DNA of 64,000 bases from SZAS-7 sp964514655 (GCA_964514655.1 CAZEQY010000003.1:1-64000); one strand, 5' to 3'; counted from the first letter of the stretch, positions 25,265 through 34,053 are shown. Numbers and translations: made by a program. The notes: generated from the sequence alone by a model not told the origin.

Positions 25265-26269
25265 GTGCAAGCCATTGATGTAGCTACAAAGCCAGCCTAT
25301 AAAATTCCCACTCTTGATCTGCAGCTAGAGTCAAACTGGCTGATCACGTTTCTTGTTAGTGCAGGCCACATCCTTGCCTTGTTTCTCATCGCCTTGAGCC
25401 CCATAAAGCACGATGCAAAAAAGCCTCCTAAAAAGCTACTCGTCCACACAGTAAGCTTAGTAGAGCCAAAGCCCATCGACATCATTAAAGAGGCACCAAA
25501 ACCTGCCGTCAAAGCTGCCCCTAAGCCACCGGCTCCTGCACCAGCTCCTGCTCCAGTCGTTGCTGAAGAACCGCCTGCACCAAAAATTGCGGCCCCCAAA
25601 CCTAAACCAGCTTCTAAACCCGTTTCTAAACCAAAACCCGCTCCAAAACCAGTTGTAAAAGCCAAAATAACTCCCAAACCCCAACCTAAAAAGAAAGAAG
25701 CAGCCCCCAAGCCAAAACCACAACAGGACCAAAAAAAGCAGCAACAAGAAGCGGCGCGCAAAAAAGAAAAAGAACGAGCCGAAAAAGAAGCAAAGGAGCA
25801 AAGAGAAGAACAGGCCAAAAAACAGGCAATACTCGATAAAGCCCTCTCATCATTAGACTCAAGCTCTTCTATAGAAGGCAAAAAAGCATCTATTGCAAAG
25901 AACGTCGCAAAAAGCACATCAAAAGCCCCATCATCAATATCAAGTCTTGCTGCAGAATCACTTGTTGCCATTGAAGCAGAAGATACAGGCGATTTTACGC
26001 CCGCAGAAAGAACTTACTATGATGAACTTGCACGCCGCCTAAAGCTTGCACTTAAGCTACCGGAGTATGGGGAGATTAAACTCCAGCTTACTATCGCTCG
26101 CTCTGGAAGCGTCGTTGCCGTAAAAAATATCAAATCCAAAAGCAAAAAAAATAGTGACTACCTCCAAAAGGCTATTCCTAAACTGCACCTACCTCCTTTT
26201 GGCCAAAACTTTTCCGGTGAAAAAGAGCACACCTTCCGCCTCACATTAAGCAGCGAACTTAGTTATTAA
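25265..26269 (+). CDS. TolA/TonB-like periplasm-spanning protein
   Basis: The 334-residue protein starts at GTG. It has a cytoplasmic stub, one membrane helix (FLVSAGHILALFLIALSPI), then a long Pro/Lys/Ala-rich region (KPAPKPV, PAPAPAP repeats) and a Lys/Glu/Gln-rich helical stretch of about 60 residues. A C-terminal TonB/TolA-like domain (TYYDELARRLKLALKLPEYGEIKLQLTI) follows. By position between tolR and tolB it fills the TolA role, linking the inner-membrane motor to TolB and Pal. Sequence divergence makes TolA versus TonB undecidable. The antisense frames here are artefacts of the repeats. Confidence 0.82.
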   Translation: MQAIDVATKPAYKIPTLDLQLESNWLITFLVSAGHILALFLIALSPIKHDAKKPPKKLLVHTVSLVEPKPIDIIKEAPKPAVKAAPKPPAPAPAPAPVVAEEPPAPKIAAPKPKPASKPVSKPKPAPKPVVKAKITPKPQPKKKEAAPKPKPQQDQKKQQQEAARKKEKERAEKEAKEQREEQAKKQAILDKALSSLDSSSSIEGKKASIAKNVAKSTSKAPSSISSLAAESLVAIEAEDTGDFTPAERTYYDELARRLKLALKLPEYGEIKLQLTIARSGSVVAVKNIKSKSKKNSDYLQKAIPKLHLPPFGQNFSGEKEHTFRLTLSSELSY

Positions 26270-26332
26270 CCTGTAAAAAAATGACGCCTAAGGCTATATT
26301 TTTTTGGTAGATTCTCATATGGAGCTAAAGGT

Positions 26333-27709
26333 ATGCGCGTTCTATTTTCACTTTTGTGTCTATTCTCTACAGTATTGCTACAGGCCGAAGAAGAAGAAAT
26401 TTTTGTTCAGCTATCAAACGAAATAGAGCTCATGCCTATCTTTGTAAGCTCTGTAGAGCAAGAGAACATGACATTACCTACCGGCTATCCGGAGGCAATA
26501 CGCCAGGTTTTTCTTTTCGACATAAACCATAACGGCTCTACATGTGCGCTTACTCCTAAAGAAGTAAACACATTCCCCTCGCTAAAAAATCAAAACAGCT
26601 TTGGCGCTGAGCTTGACTTTTCAAAACTAAAAAATGACGGCATCCTCTATCTTACAAAGCTCAAACTGAAAGATAAAGAGCTTATCGTAAAGGTAATCTC
26701 TGTAAACAGCCAGACCGCAAACACCATAGACCGTGTCTTTTTGACAGGCGACTTAAACCGCGACCGCCAAAAGGTGCACCAAGTTGCAGATTCTATCCAC
26801 AAATTGCTCTTTGGCAAGCCCGGCATTGCAACATGCCGCATCATGTACACGACAAAAAAGAAAATCGAACACCCAAAGCAAGGCACAAAATGGGTCTCAG
26901 AAGTATTTATGAGTGACTACGATGGCTATAACGCACGCCAGCTTACACAGGACGGCTCTTTAGCTGCAAATCCGCTCTTTTTGCCCTCAAAAGACGCTAA
27001 TAACCCGCAATTTCTCTATGTCTCATACAAAATTGGCCAGCCAAAGATATATCGCGCATCAAGTGCTGACAAAAGACTTTCTCGCGTAAGCCCACTTAAG
27101 GCAAACCAAGTTACTCCTGCCATTAATTCTTCAGGAACAATGCTTGCCTTTTCATCAGATGTTTCAGGAAGAGCAGACATATTCATACAGCCCCTCACAA
27201 GCCCTCAAGGCGAAGAAGTGAAGCCTCGCCAGATATTTACAGCAAAAGGCTCTGCCAACGCCTCCCCAACCTTTTCTCCTGACGGCAAAAGGATTGCCTT
27301 TGTCTCTGATAAAGATGGTTCACCAAAAGTGTATATCATGAATATCCCAAGCCCAAATACAAAACTCAAAGACATCAAGCCCCAGCTCATATCGATGCGC
27401 TGTCGAGAAAATAGCGCCCCATGCTGGTCACCAGATGGCAAAAAAATTGCCTACTGCTCAAAAAATTCAGGCGAAAGACAAATCTGGATTTACGACCTTG
27501 AAACAAAAAAAGAGCGCCAGCTGACGCAAGGCAAAGCAAGCAAAGAAAACCCGGTCTGGGCACCAGACAGTCTGCACATCTTATTCAACGCCATAGATTC
27601 TCAAGGCACAGAGATCTACTTAATCAACCTCAACCAACCAGAAGCAGTAAAAATTACTTCAGGCCCAGGAATAAAACTCTTCCCTGCGTGGGAACTAACT
27701 CCACGATAA
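26333..27709 (+). CDS. tolB: Tol-Pal system beta-propeller protein TolB
   Basis: The 458-residue periplasmic protein has a signal peptide (MRVLFSLLCLFSTVLLQA). An N-terminal domain resembles TolB (VHQVADSIHKLLFGKPGIATCRIMY), followed by WD40-like PD40 repeats: VSEVFMSDYDG, MLAFSSDVSGRADIF, SPDGKRIAFVSDKDGSPKVY, SPDGKKIAYCSKNSGERQIW and APDSLHILFNAID. It bridges TolA and Pal in envelope constriction. A separate leader (63 bp) precedes it. In Chlamydia pal follows directly; here about 1 kb of inserted DNA intervenes. Confidence 0.95.
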   Translation: MRVLFSLLCLFSTVLLQAEEEEIFVQLSNEIELMPIFVSSVEQENMTLPTGYPEAIRQVFLFDINHNGSTCALTPKEVNTFPSLKNQNSFGAELDFSKLKNDGILYLTKLKLKDKELIVKVISVNSQTANTIDRVFLTGDLNRDRQKVHQVADSIHKLLFGKPGIATCRIMYTTKKKIEHPKQGTKWVSEVFMSDYDGYNARQLTQDGSLAANPLFLPSKDANNPQFLYVSYKIGQPKIYRASSADKRLSRVSPLKANQVTPAINSSGTMLAFSSDVSGRADIFIQPLTSPQGEEVKPRQIFTAKGSANASPTFSPDGKRIAFVSDKDGSPKVYIMNIPSPNTKLKDIKPQLISMRCRENSAPCWSPDGKKIAYCSKNSGERQIWIYDLETKKERQLTQGKASKENPVWAPDSLHILFNAIDSQGTEIYLINLNQPEAVKITSGPGIKLFPAWELTPR

Positions 27710-27818
27710 ACACCTAACAAGATAATCTTTGACGCCGCTTCTGACTCCCTCTAAAAAACAATGATTGCACCATTGGCAGGCCCAAGATATGCTCGTGAAC
27801 TTATTTTTCAGTATAAAT

Positions 27819-28402
27819 TAACAGGATCCCGCTTCGCTGGCAGGATCGGGCAGGATCAAAAAAACAAGCACAACATCTTATTGATTTATTTTAGAACAGT
27901 CCTATAACCTTTGTCTGTCACTTATAGGAAAAAATTTTGAATCAGAACGTTTATGACCATTTGCCTCACGGCGAACTTACCGGGATTATTTTAGAATGTT
28001 GTTTTGAAGTAATGAATGAACTCGGCGCTGGTTTTTTAGAATCTGTATATAAAAATGCCCTCCTGATAGCTTTAAGGCAACGAGGCCTGGCTGTTCAAAT
28101 TGAACAAACTTATGAAGTCTATTTTCGACAACACAAAGTAGGGCTGTATAAGGCAGACATCGTTGTCGAAGGAACAGTAATTGTCGAACTGAAATGTTGC
28201 AAGTGCTTACTACCCGAACACCAAGCACAAGCAATCAACTACCTCACTGCTGCAAAGTTGCCCGTTGGATTACTCGTGAATTTTGGACAAAAAGACCTGG
28301 AATATAAGAGAGTCCGTAACCCTTTTTTTACAACAGACTTTTCTAGATTATCTTCTTCTCTTTGATCCTGCCCGATCCTGCCAGCGAAGCGGGATCCTGT
28401 TA
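27819..28402. mobile_element. Cassette with perfect 42-bp terminal inverted repeats around a GxxExxY gene
   Basis: Bases 27819-27860 and 28361-28402 are exact reverse complements over 42 bp. Each arm holds three CAGGATC units (GGATCCCGCTTCGCTGG centre). The similarity continues outward with a TATAAAT-like match broken by one indel. The sole gene between them ends inside the right repeat (stop at 28363-28365). There is no transposase. I infer a small mobile or non-autonomous unit inserted between tolB and pal; clear target duplications were not identified. Confidence 0.6.
27937..28365 (+). CDS. GxxExxY protein (PD-(D/E)XK nuclease-fold family)
   Basis: The 142-residue protein contains the name motif GFLESVY (GxxExxY) at about 33-39 and a PD-(D/E)XK-type core, with Asp in YKADIVVEG and ExK in IVELKCCK, plus a following QAQAINYL helix. 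Family members are small, often multi-copy, and of unknown role; the fold suggests a nuclease, RNA or DNA acting. The start is TTG with AGGAA upstream. The gene is enclosed by perfect inverted repeats and its stop lies in the right repeat, so gene and repeat probably travel together. Confidence 0.85.
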   Translation: MNQNVYDHLPHGELTGIILECCFEVMNELGAGFLESVYKNALLIALRQRGLAVQIEQTYEVYFRQHKVGLYKADIVVEGTVIVELKCCKCLLPEHQAQAINYLTAAKLPVGLLVNFGQKDLEYKRVRNPFFTTDFSRLSSSL

Positions 28403-28428
28403 TTTATAGTATTTTCTAGGGTCGGCCT

Positions 28429-28566
28429 CAATGGTGTCAACTTAAGGTCATTTCTTAATCTTGATCTTGTCCTCATTCTTCAAGCAGTCTGTGAGAGAAG
28501 AAAAAAAAGATTAAGATTAAGATCAAGATCGAGATTAAGAGAAAATTTCTTAAGTTGACACCATTG
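28429..28566. mobile_element. MITE-like element, copy 2 (complete), 18-bp TIRs and 10-bp target duplication
   Basis: The ends CAATGGTGTCAACTTAAG (28429-28446) and its exact reverse complement (28549-28566) bound a 138-bp unit. The direct repeat GGGTCGGCCT flanks it at 28419-28428 and 28567-28576, as a target-site duplication would. The interior has TCTTAA/TCTTGA hexamers, a loop with CAAGCAGTCTGTGAGAGAAG, then the complementary AAGATTAAG hexamers. No coding capacity is visible. Related copies lie at 2297 and 49705. Confidence 0.72.
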
Positions 28567-28707
28567 GGGTCGGCCTAATGCCTATGTCAATTTACCCTCA
28601 TCTTTTCGAAGGCCATTTGCCCAGTCGTCACATCGTGAATTTCTGTTACATTTAATGTCGATTATGCTAGACTCATCTCGTTTTATCACAACTATTCTGA
28701 GGATGGT

Positions 28708-29409
28708 ATGAAAAGGCTTTTCGCTCCTATGTTGCTGCTAGTGGCAGCTATCTCTTTTACTACAAGTTGTCAAAGATCAACTGATGATGTCTGGAATGAC
28801 ACACAGTCTGCTGGCAGACACGTGGCTCGCGGTGTAAAAACTGCATTTGGCTATCATGGCGAATCTCGCGAAGTAAATTCACGCGATGATTTTGACTCTC
28901 AAGCTGCAGGACATAACCCTTCAGAATTTATAGGCTTTGAAGAAGAGTCAATGCGCGTAGGTGGACCAGACACTATCCAGCAAGCAAGCGAAACACCTGG
29001 CGAATCCGGCTCCTCAATTCCCGGCATCGAAGCATTTAGTGATCCAAGTTTAGATCCAGAGCTTGCTGAAATCTTTAAGCACATCCACTTTGACTACAAT
29101 TCAAGCCTCGTAAAAGGCAACGACAACATGGCCATCATCATGCAGATGTCAGAATGGCTTAACAACCATCCTAATGTCTACGTCTTTGTAGAAGGCCACT
29201 GCGATAGCCGCGGTCCAAGCGCTTACAACTTTGCCCTTGGTGCAAACCGCTCAAACGCTGTACGCAATATGATGATCAAAGAAGGCGTTGGCTATGATCG
29301 CATCTTCACTGTTTCCTACGGCAAGGAAAGACCCCTCGTAGAAGGTGATGGCGATGAAATTTGGCAACTAAACCGTCGTGCACAGTTTAAAGTATACACA
29401 AAAAACTAA
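28708..29409 (+). CDS. pal: Peptidoglycan-associated lipoprotein Pal
   Basis: The 233-residue outer-membrane lipoprotein has a signal peptide ending in a lipobox-like FTTSC (Cys21). A Gly/Ser-rich linker is followed by an OmpA-type peptidoglycan-binding domain: IHFDYNSSLVKG, VEGHCDSRGPSAYNFALGANRS, and RIFTVSYGKERPLVEGDGDEIWQLNRRAQF. It tethers the outer membrane to peptidoglycan and TolB. It sits 3 bp before the LysM gene, and is separated from tolB by two repeat-bounded insertions, so it needs its own promoter (a TATGCT box lies at 28663). Confidence 0.94.
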   Translation: MKRLFAPMLLLVAAISFTTSCQRSTDDVWNDTQSAGRHVARGVKTAFGYHGESREVNSRDDFDSQAAGHNPSEFIGFEEESMRVGGPDTIQQASETPGESGSSIPGIEAFSDPSLDPELAEIFKHIHFDYNSSLVKGNDNMAIIMQMSEWLNNHPNVYVFVEGHCDSRGPSAYNFALGANRSNAVRNMMIKEGVGYDRIFTVSYGKERPLVEGDGDEIWQLNRRAQFKVYTKN

Positions 29410-29412
29410 GCT

Positions 29413-30039
29413 ATGCGACTACTTATCGCTACAGTATTTCTTTATGCAGGCACACTATTTGCTGATGTGCCTGCCTCTTCACCTCAGTCAATGCAGCGTA
29501 CGCTGCAAAATTTAAGCCATTCAGTAAGCAACAACGATCAAGAGCTTGCTCTACTCAAACAAAAGATCACAAATCAAGAATCCATTCTTGATTCTATGCA
29601 TACTGAAGTAACAGCGCTTATAAAAGCTGCTAAAGAGTCCCAAAAATCAAACTCCACACAAGTTGACACGCGCCTTAAGGCGATGGAAAAAAATATCGAC
29701 AAACTTGTGTCAGACCTCAAGCAGTTTAAAAAACACGCAAATGAAACCTCCACGAGCTTTAGCGAGCTACAAAAGAAAATTGCCGAACAGCAAGAGCTCA
29801 CCACTTTGCAAGCCCAACAGATAAAAGAGCTAGAATCTGCCCTTAGACTTATTGCTAGCACGCTGCAAACAAAAACGACAAAAACTTCAAGTACAAGCGG
29901 CAATGAGTACAAAGTAAAAGCTGGCGACAGCCTCGAAAAGATAGCAAAAGAACACAATACAACGATAGAAGCTATCAAAAAAGCAAATAATCTCTCAAAA
30001 GATGTCATCTACCCCGGCCAAAAACTCGAGATTCCCTAA
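29413..30039 (+). CDS. Secreted coiled-coil protein with C-terminal LysM domain
   Basis: The 208-residue protein has a signal peptide (MRLLIATVFLYAGTLFA), a long coiled coil (about 25-150, for example LQNLSHSVSNNDQELALLKQ) and one C-terminal LysM domain (EYKVKAGDSLEKIAKEHNTT, then NNLSKDVIYPGQKLEIP) that binds glycan. The coiled-coil/periplasmic arrangement recalls CpoB/YbgF, which follows pal in proteobacteria, with LysM replacing TPR. Chlamydia also has a LysM protein after pal. Its stop abuts murI. Confidence 0.85.
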   Translation: MRLLIATVFLYAGTLFADVPASSPQSMQRTLQNLSHSVSNNDQELALLKQKITNQESILDSMHTEVTALIKAAKESQKSNSTQVDTRLKAMEKNIDKLVSDLKQFKKHANETSTSFSELQKKIAEQQELTTLQAQQIKELESALRLIASTLQTKTTKTSSTSGNEYKVKAGDSLEKIAKEHNTTIEAIKKANNLSKDVIYPGQKLEIP

Positions 30040-30821
30040 TGACAAAGATAGGCGTGTTTGATTCTGGTGTAGGCGGTCTTACAGTCTTAAAAGAACTTAT
30101 CCATTACCTTCCGCATGAGTCCTACGTCTATTTTGGCGACACAGCGCGCTGTCCCTATGGCGGTAAAAGCCAAGAGACTATCGAGCGCTACTCTATAGAA
30201 AATAGCCGCTTCTTACTTGACCAAGGCGTTGAACTTATAGCAATAGCCTGCCATACAGCAACCTCTTTAGCTCTTAACACCCTTCAAAGCACCTTTTCGA
30301 TACCTGTTTTAGGCGTTGTGGAACCTGCTATTGAAAAGATGATACAGGCAACAAAAAATAAGCACCTTGGCGTCATTGGCACAAGGGCTACCATCGCTTC
30401 TGGCATGTACCAAAAAGAACTTAAAGAGCGTCTGCCTGATGCTACTATCACTGCCTTAAGCTGCCCCCTCTTTGTGCCACTTGTTGAAGAAAAGTTCACA
30501 AACCCCGACATCCTGCGCCTTGTGGCATCAGAGTACTTACAGCCTCTAAAAGACAAGCACATTGACACCCTACTTTTAGGCTGCACGCACTACCCCCTTC
30601 TTGAAGAGATCATACAAGATGAGATGGGGGCAAATTGCCAGCTTATAAACCCCGCAAAGACCTTTGCTGAAAACCTGATAAAACTTCGCGGCCCGGTATC
30701 TAAAGATAGAGTCGGCAGCACAAACTTCTTTGTCTCAGATGACCCTGAGCGTTTTAAGTCTGTGGGTGAGACCTTTTTGGGCTTTCCCATGAGCCGGGTG
30801 ACAAAGGTATCATTTACATGA
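30039..30821 (+). CDS. murI: Glutamate racemase MurI
   Basis: The 260-residue enzyme makes D-glutamate for peptidoglycan. N-terminal FDSGVGGLTVL, YFGDTARCPYG and both catalytic cysteines are present: Cys in IAIACHTATSLAL and Cys in LLLGCTHYPLL. The usual ACNTAS is ACHTAT here, with Asn replaced by His next to the first Cys. Length is normal. C. trachomatis lacks murI and is reported to use DapF for this reaction, so this gene separates the organism from the pathogens. It overlaps metK by 4 bp. Confidence 0.92.
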   Translation: MTKIGVFDSGVGGLTVLKELIHYLPHESYVYFGDTARCPYGGKSQETIERYSIENSRFLLDQGVELIAIACHTATSLALNTLQSTFSIPVLGVVEPAIEKMIQATKNKHLGVIGTRATIASGMYQKELKERLPDATITALSCPLFVPLVEEKFTNPDILRLVASEYLQPLKDKHIDTLLLGCTHYPLLEEIIQDEMGANCQLINPAKTFAENLIKLRGPVSKDRVGSTNFFVSDDPERFKSVGETFLGFPMSRVTKVSFT

Positions 30822-31867
30822 TTGCTTCTGAAGCTTGCGCAATAGGCCATCCTGACAAAGTTGCAGATCAAGTTTCAGACGCCATCTTAGATGCCTATCT
30901 TGCCCATGATCCTCAAGCGCGCGTTGACATAAGCTGCATGCTAAGTCATGACACTGTAGTCTTGGCCGGAGAAATAACAAGTCATGCCAAGGTAGATGCC
31001 GTTAATATAGCCAAAGATGTACTTGCTGACATTGGTTACACTGGCTTTAGCTACATCACAAATATCGTGCAGCAATCACCTGACATCGCTAAAGCTATCA
31101 TGAGCTCTGGAGAGCTTGGCGCCGGAGATCAAGGCGTTATGGTTGGCTATGCAACAGATGAGACAGAAGAGTATATGCCACTATCGTGGGTGCTTGCCAA
31201 TAGGCTAATGGTCCACTTACCAAAAGAGTATGGACCAGATGGCAAAGCCTTAGTCGCCGTAGAGAATGATCACATACCTTTTATCGTACTCTCATGCCAG
31301 CATAAACCCTCTTGTGAACTACAGCAGGACATTCACCAGCACATAGTACGTCACATTCCCGAAAAGCTGATTACAAATGCTACAAAAATTCTCATCAACC
31401 CCGGCGGACCTTTTGTGCTAGCAGGCCCAAAAGCTGACACCGGCATTACGGGTAGAAAGCTAATAGTAGATACCTATGGGGGCGCTTGTCCTCATGGAGG
31501 AGGCGCCTTTTCAGGTAAAGACCCTACAAAAGTTGACCGCTCAGGCGCATACGTAGCTCGCTTTATTGCAAAAAACATCGTAGCTGCAAAACTTGCAAAA
31601 CGCTGCGAAGTGACGCTATGTTATGCAATAGGAAAACCTACTCCCCTAGCACTCACAATAAACACCTTTGGCACCTCAAAATGTCCTTCTAGTGCAATTG
31701 AAGAAGTAATACCCACCCTTATAGACCTTTCAGTCTCGGGTATCATCAAGCGCTTCAACCTCCAAAAACCCATCTACCGCCAAACCTCTTGGGGCGGCCA
31801 CTTCGGCCGCACTACCTTCCCCTGGGAGGCCCTCGACCTTGCCAGCCTGCTCCAAAAATTACTGTAA
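30818..31867 (+). CDS. metK: S-adenosylmethionine synthetase (MetK), divergent and short
   Basis: The 349-residue enzyme makes SAM from methionine and ATP. SEACAIGHPDKVADQVSDAI near residue 4 is the conserved methionine/ATP site. GAGDQGVMVGYA, DTYGGACPHGGGAFSGKDPTKVDRSGAY (loop and P-loop) and YAIGKPTPLAL follow. It is 30-40 residues shorter than typical, lacking the usual N-terminal extension and having a compressed middle (DGKALVAVEN in place of DAKSQVT). C. trachomatis lacks metK and imports SAM. The gene is last in the pal operon. Activity looks likely but the changes around the middle domain deserve testing. Confidence 0.88.
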   Translation: MIASEACAIGHPDKVADQVSDAILDAYLAHDPQARVDISCMLSHDTVVLAGEITSHAKVDAVNIAKDVLADIGYTGFSYITNIVQQSPDIAKAIMSSGELGAGDQGVMVGYATDETEEYMPLSWVLANRLMVHLPKEYGPDGKALVAVENDHIPFIVLSCQHKPSCELQQDIHQHIVRHIPEKLITNATKILINPGGPFVLAGPKADTGITGRKLIVDTYGGACPHGGGAFSGKDPTKVDRSGAYVARFIAKNIVAAKLAKRCEVTLCYAIGKPTPLALTINTFGTSKCPSSAIEEVIPTLIDLSVSGIIKRFNLQKPIYRQTSWGGHFGRTTFPWEALDLASLLQKLL

Positions 31868-31883
31868 AGTTGCAATTCTGCTG

Positions 31884-31912
31884 TTGACATATTGAATATA
31901 GTTCACTATACT
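31884..31912 (+). promoter_or_regulatory. Consensus sigma-70-type promoter for the esterase gene
   Basis: TTGACA (31884-31889) and TATACT (31907-31912) lie 17 bp apart. AAGGAG at 31925-31930 and ATG 31938 follow. This is the closest match to consensus in the window. Confidence 0.75.
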
Positions 31913-31937
31913 GAATATCAGTACAAGGAGAACATAT

Positions 31938-32798
31938 ATGCAAGTATATAGAGGAATGACAGAAGCAGAAGTCACAAAAGCGTATGATGTCTTGGATAAT
32001 GACAGCATAGCGTGGCTTATGAAAAACAAAGAACGTTCTTTAGAAGTAGAACAAAAGCTAAAGCCAATAAAAGATGTTGCGTATGGCGATGATCCCCTCC
32101 AAAAGCTAGATATCTATCTGCCACAAGGAGCAAAAAAGCTGCCGGTTTTGATTGACATACATGGCGGAGGCTGGTGCATGGGCTCAAAAAGTGCACGAGC
32201 AATACCGGCAGAGCCCGTTACAAAACACAACATACTTTGGATATCAATTGACTATGGCCTTGCACCAAAACACTCTCTTGACACGATCATCGATCATGTG
32301 CGCCAAGCTGTAGCATGGGTGTACAAGAACATTGCAAGTTATGGTGGAGATCCTGAGCGCATCTTTGTTACGGGAAATTCTGCAGGAGGCCACCTTGCAG
32401 CAACAACGCTCATGCCTGGCTGGCACAATAATCACAAGGTGCCACACAACGTAATACGCGGGGCAATTTGCGTGTCCGGAATTTACGATATGGAATCGAT
32501 GATGCATACCAACATCGAATCAAAGAATGCCTTACAGTTGACTCTAGAGGATGCAAGAAGAACAAGCCCACTTTACAATCTACCCAAAGAGCCAGTTCCA
32601 GTCATCCTTGCCTATGGCCAAAATGAGCCTAAAGGGTACTCTCTTGAAGCAACAGTCTACGCCCAGGCTCTTCGTCAAAAGGGCCTAGAACCAACTGTCA
32701 TCGAGGTAGCAAACTGCGGTCACTTCACCATCATGAACGAATTTGTTCACGAAGAAAGAAAGCTCTTTCAAGCTTTATTGAGAATAATACTCAATTAA
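31938..32798 (+). CDS. Alpha/beta-hydrolase, HSL/esterase type
   Basis: The 286-residue cytosolic hydrolase has the oxyanion motif DIHGGGWCMGS, the nucleophile elbow VTGNSAGGHLA (Ser of GxSxG) and a C-terminal His in NCGHFTIMNEF. The acid is likely Asp/Glu near VILAYGQNEPKGYS. The family includes kynurenine formamidase-like and carboxylesterase enzymes; the substrate is not readable. It has its own strong promoter and lies at the left edge of a run of accessory genes. Confidence 0.85.
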   Translation: MQVYRGMTEAEVTKAYDVLDNDSIAWLMKNKERSLEVEQKLKPIKDVAYGDDPLQKLDIYLPQGAKKLPVLIDIHGGGWCMGSKSARAIPAEPVTKHNILWISIDYGLAPKHSLDTIIDHVRQAVAWVYKNIASYGGDPERIFVTGNSAGGHLAATTLMPGWHNNHKVPHNVIRGAICVSGIYDMESMMHTNIESKNALQLTLEDARRTSPLYNLPKEPVPVILAYGQNEPKGYSLEATVYAQALRQKGLEPTVIEVANCGHFTIMNEFVHEERKLFQALLRIILN

Positions 32799-32815
32799 GT
32801 TATTATGCCGCGGCA

Positions 32816-34045
32816 ATGGAACCTGTATTACCGCTAACTGAACACATTGAAAGACTAAGGCGCAATACTCATGATTGTGTAAACAGCCTTTCATCTGCAA
32901 AGCTCCTGCACGCGCGCTTTCTCGCAAAAAAAAGCGGAGCTGTTTTAATGCAGATCAACACCGCCTCTGAATCTCTTGAAAGCTTATTTAAGGGCGTTTT
33001 ACAGGGCCAAGAACCTACGGCTGTTGCTCGATCACTTCCACATATTGTTCAGATCTATCTAGATCTACATACAAGCAAACGTATAGCCACACTACTTAAT
33101 ACGGTTGAATCTGACAGTAGCGACGAGCTCTATTCTACTCTTGAAGATGCTGTGAACACGGTAATCGCCATGACAGACTCTACAAAAACTCGCGATGAAA
33201 AATTCCAGATTATCAATAGACTCTGCACTGAAAGTTCCCTCGAGCTTGCCGATAGCTCTCCCCGAAGAATGGGTGTTTTGCTGCTAGAATTGATGAAGTT
33301 TGCACTCGTTACGCTACATGACGATCACCCATCAGTTCAGGAGCTACATAAAAGACTAGAAACGCGTATTGGAGATCGTCGCTTACTATTTGGCAACAGC
33401 ACACCGCGATATGAAAGCGCTCTTAACCTTCAAGTAGTGTCAACCGTTCACGAAGAAGAAACACAAGAACTTACACGAAAGGCCGCTATCTGCAAAAAGC
33501 CTATTACCTTTTGGAGCCAATTTTCGCGCTCAACACGCTTTATCAGCCATTTTAGATCCTTAAGTGCTTGTGAGCGATACGGTGACTCCATGCAGCAAGC
33601 TTTGGGAGCTGCTATTGGAGGTCTTGCTATAAAACTCAATAGAGAGTTTCAGAGGGTTATACAAGGAAAAGTAACTCCCGGCCAAAACAAAGAATTTGGC
33701 CATAAAATTGATATCTACATAGCTGTCTATAAAGCTCTCAAAGAAAATCTAAAAACTATGCGCAAAGAGCTATTTACCATCGCTCCGGACAATGCGCTTT
33801 TAGCACTTTTACGCTATAGCTCTGAGCTTCGCCTTGCACTATCTGAGATAGGCCTACGTCTAGACATCCTCAAAAAGCATTCGAGCACATCTTGCCTACA
33901 AGTATTTCAAGCAGTAAAGCTCGTAACTAAACAGCGCCCCAGCATAAAAGCAACAGAGCTTGCAAAAACCGCTTTGCAAGATGACACCCTACCAAATGGC
34001 GTGCGATCGATCGCCGAATCAGTACTCGCAGCAAACCCGCGCTAG
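32816..34045 (+). CDS. Hypothetical helical protein (409 aa)
   Basis: No family is recognised. The protein is predicted soluble and almost entirely alpha-helical, with alternating Leu/Ala-rich amphipathic stretches (LHARFLAKKSGAVLMQINTA, LALSEIGLRLDILKKH), no signal peptide and no membrane helix. It lies 17 bp downstream of the esterase gene and may be cotranscribed. A lineage-specific cytosolic or secreted protein is possible; no function is proposed. Confidence 0.65.
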   Translation: MEPVLPLTEHIERLRRNTHDCVNSLSSAKLLHARFLAKKSGAVLMQINTASESLESLFKGVLQGQEPTAVARSLPHIVQIYLDLHTSKRIATLLNTVESDSSDELYSTLEDAVNTVIAMTDSTKTRDEKFQIINRLCTESSLELADSSPRRMGVLLLELMKFALVTLHDDHPSVQELHKRLETRIGDRRLLFGNSTPRYESALNLQVVSTVHEEETQELTRKAAICKKPITFWSQFSRSTRFISHFRSLSACERYGDSMQQALGAAIGGLAIKLNREFQRVIQGKVTPGQNKEFGHKIDIYIAVYKALKENLKTMRKELFTIAPDNALLALLRYSSELRLALSEIGLRLDILKKHSSTSCLQVFQAVKLVTKQRPSIKATELAKTALQDDTLPNGVRSIAESVLAANPR

Positions 34046-34053
34046 ATTTTTTG

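Noticed and set aside
25297..25971. Long antisense open frames (224 and 114 residues) opposite the TolA/TonB-like gene
   Set aside because: Low-complexity mirror of the Pro/Lys/Ala repeats; no ribosome site or family match.
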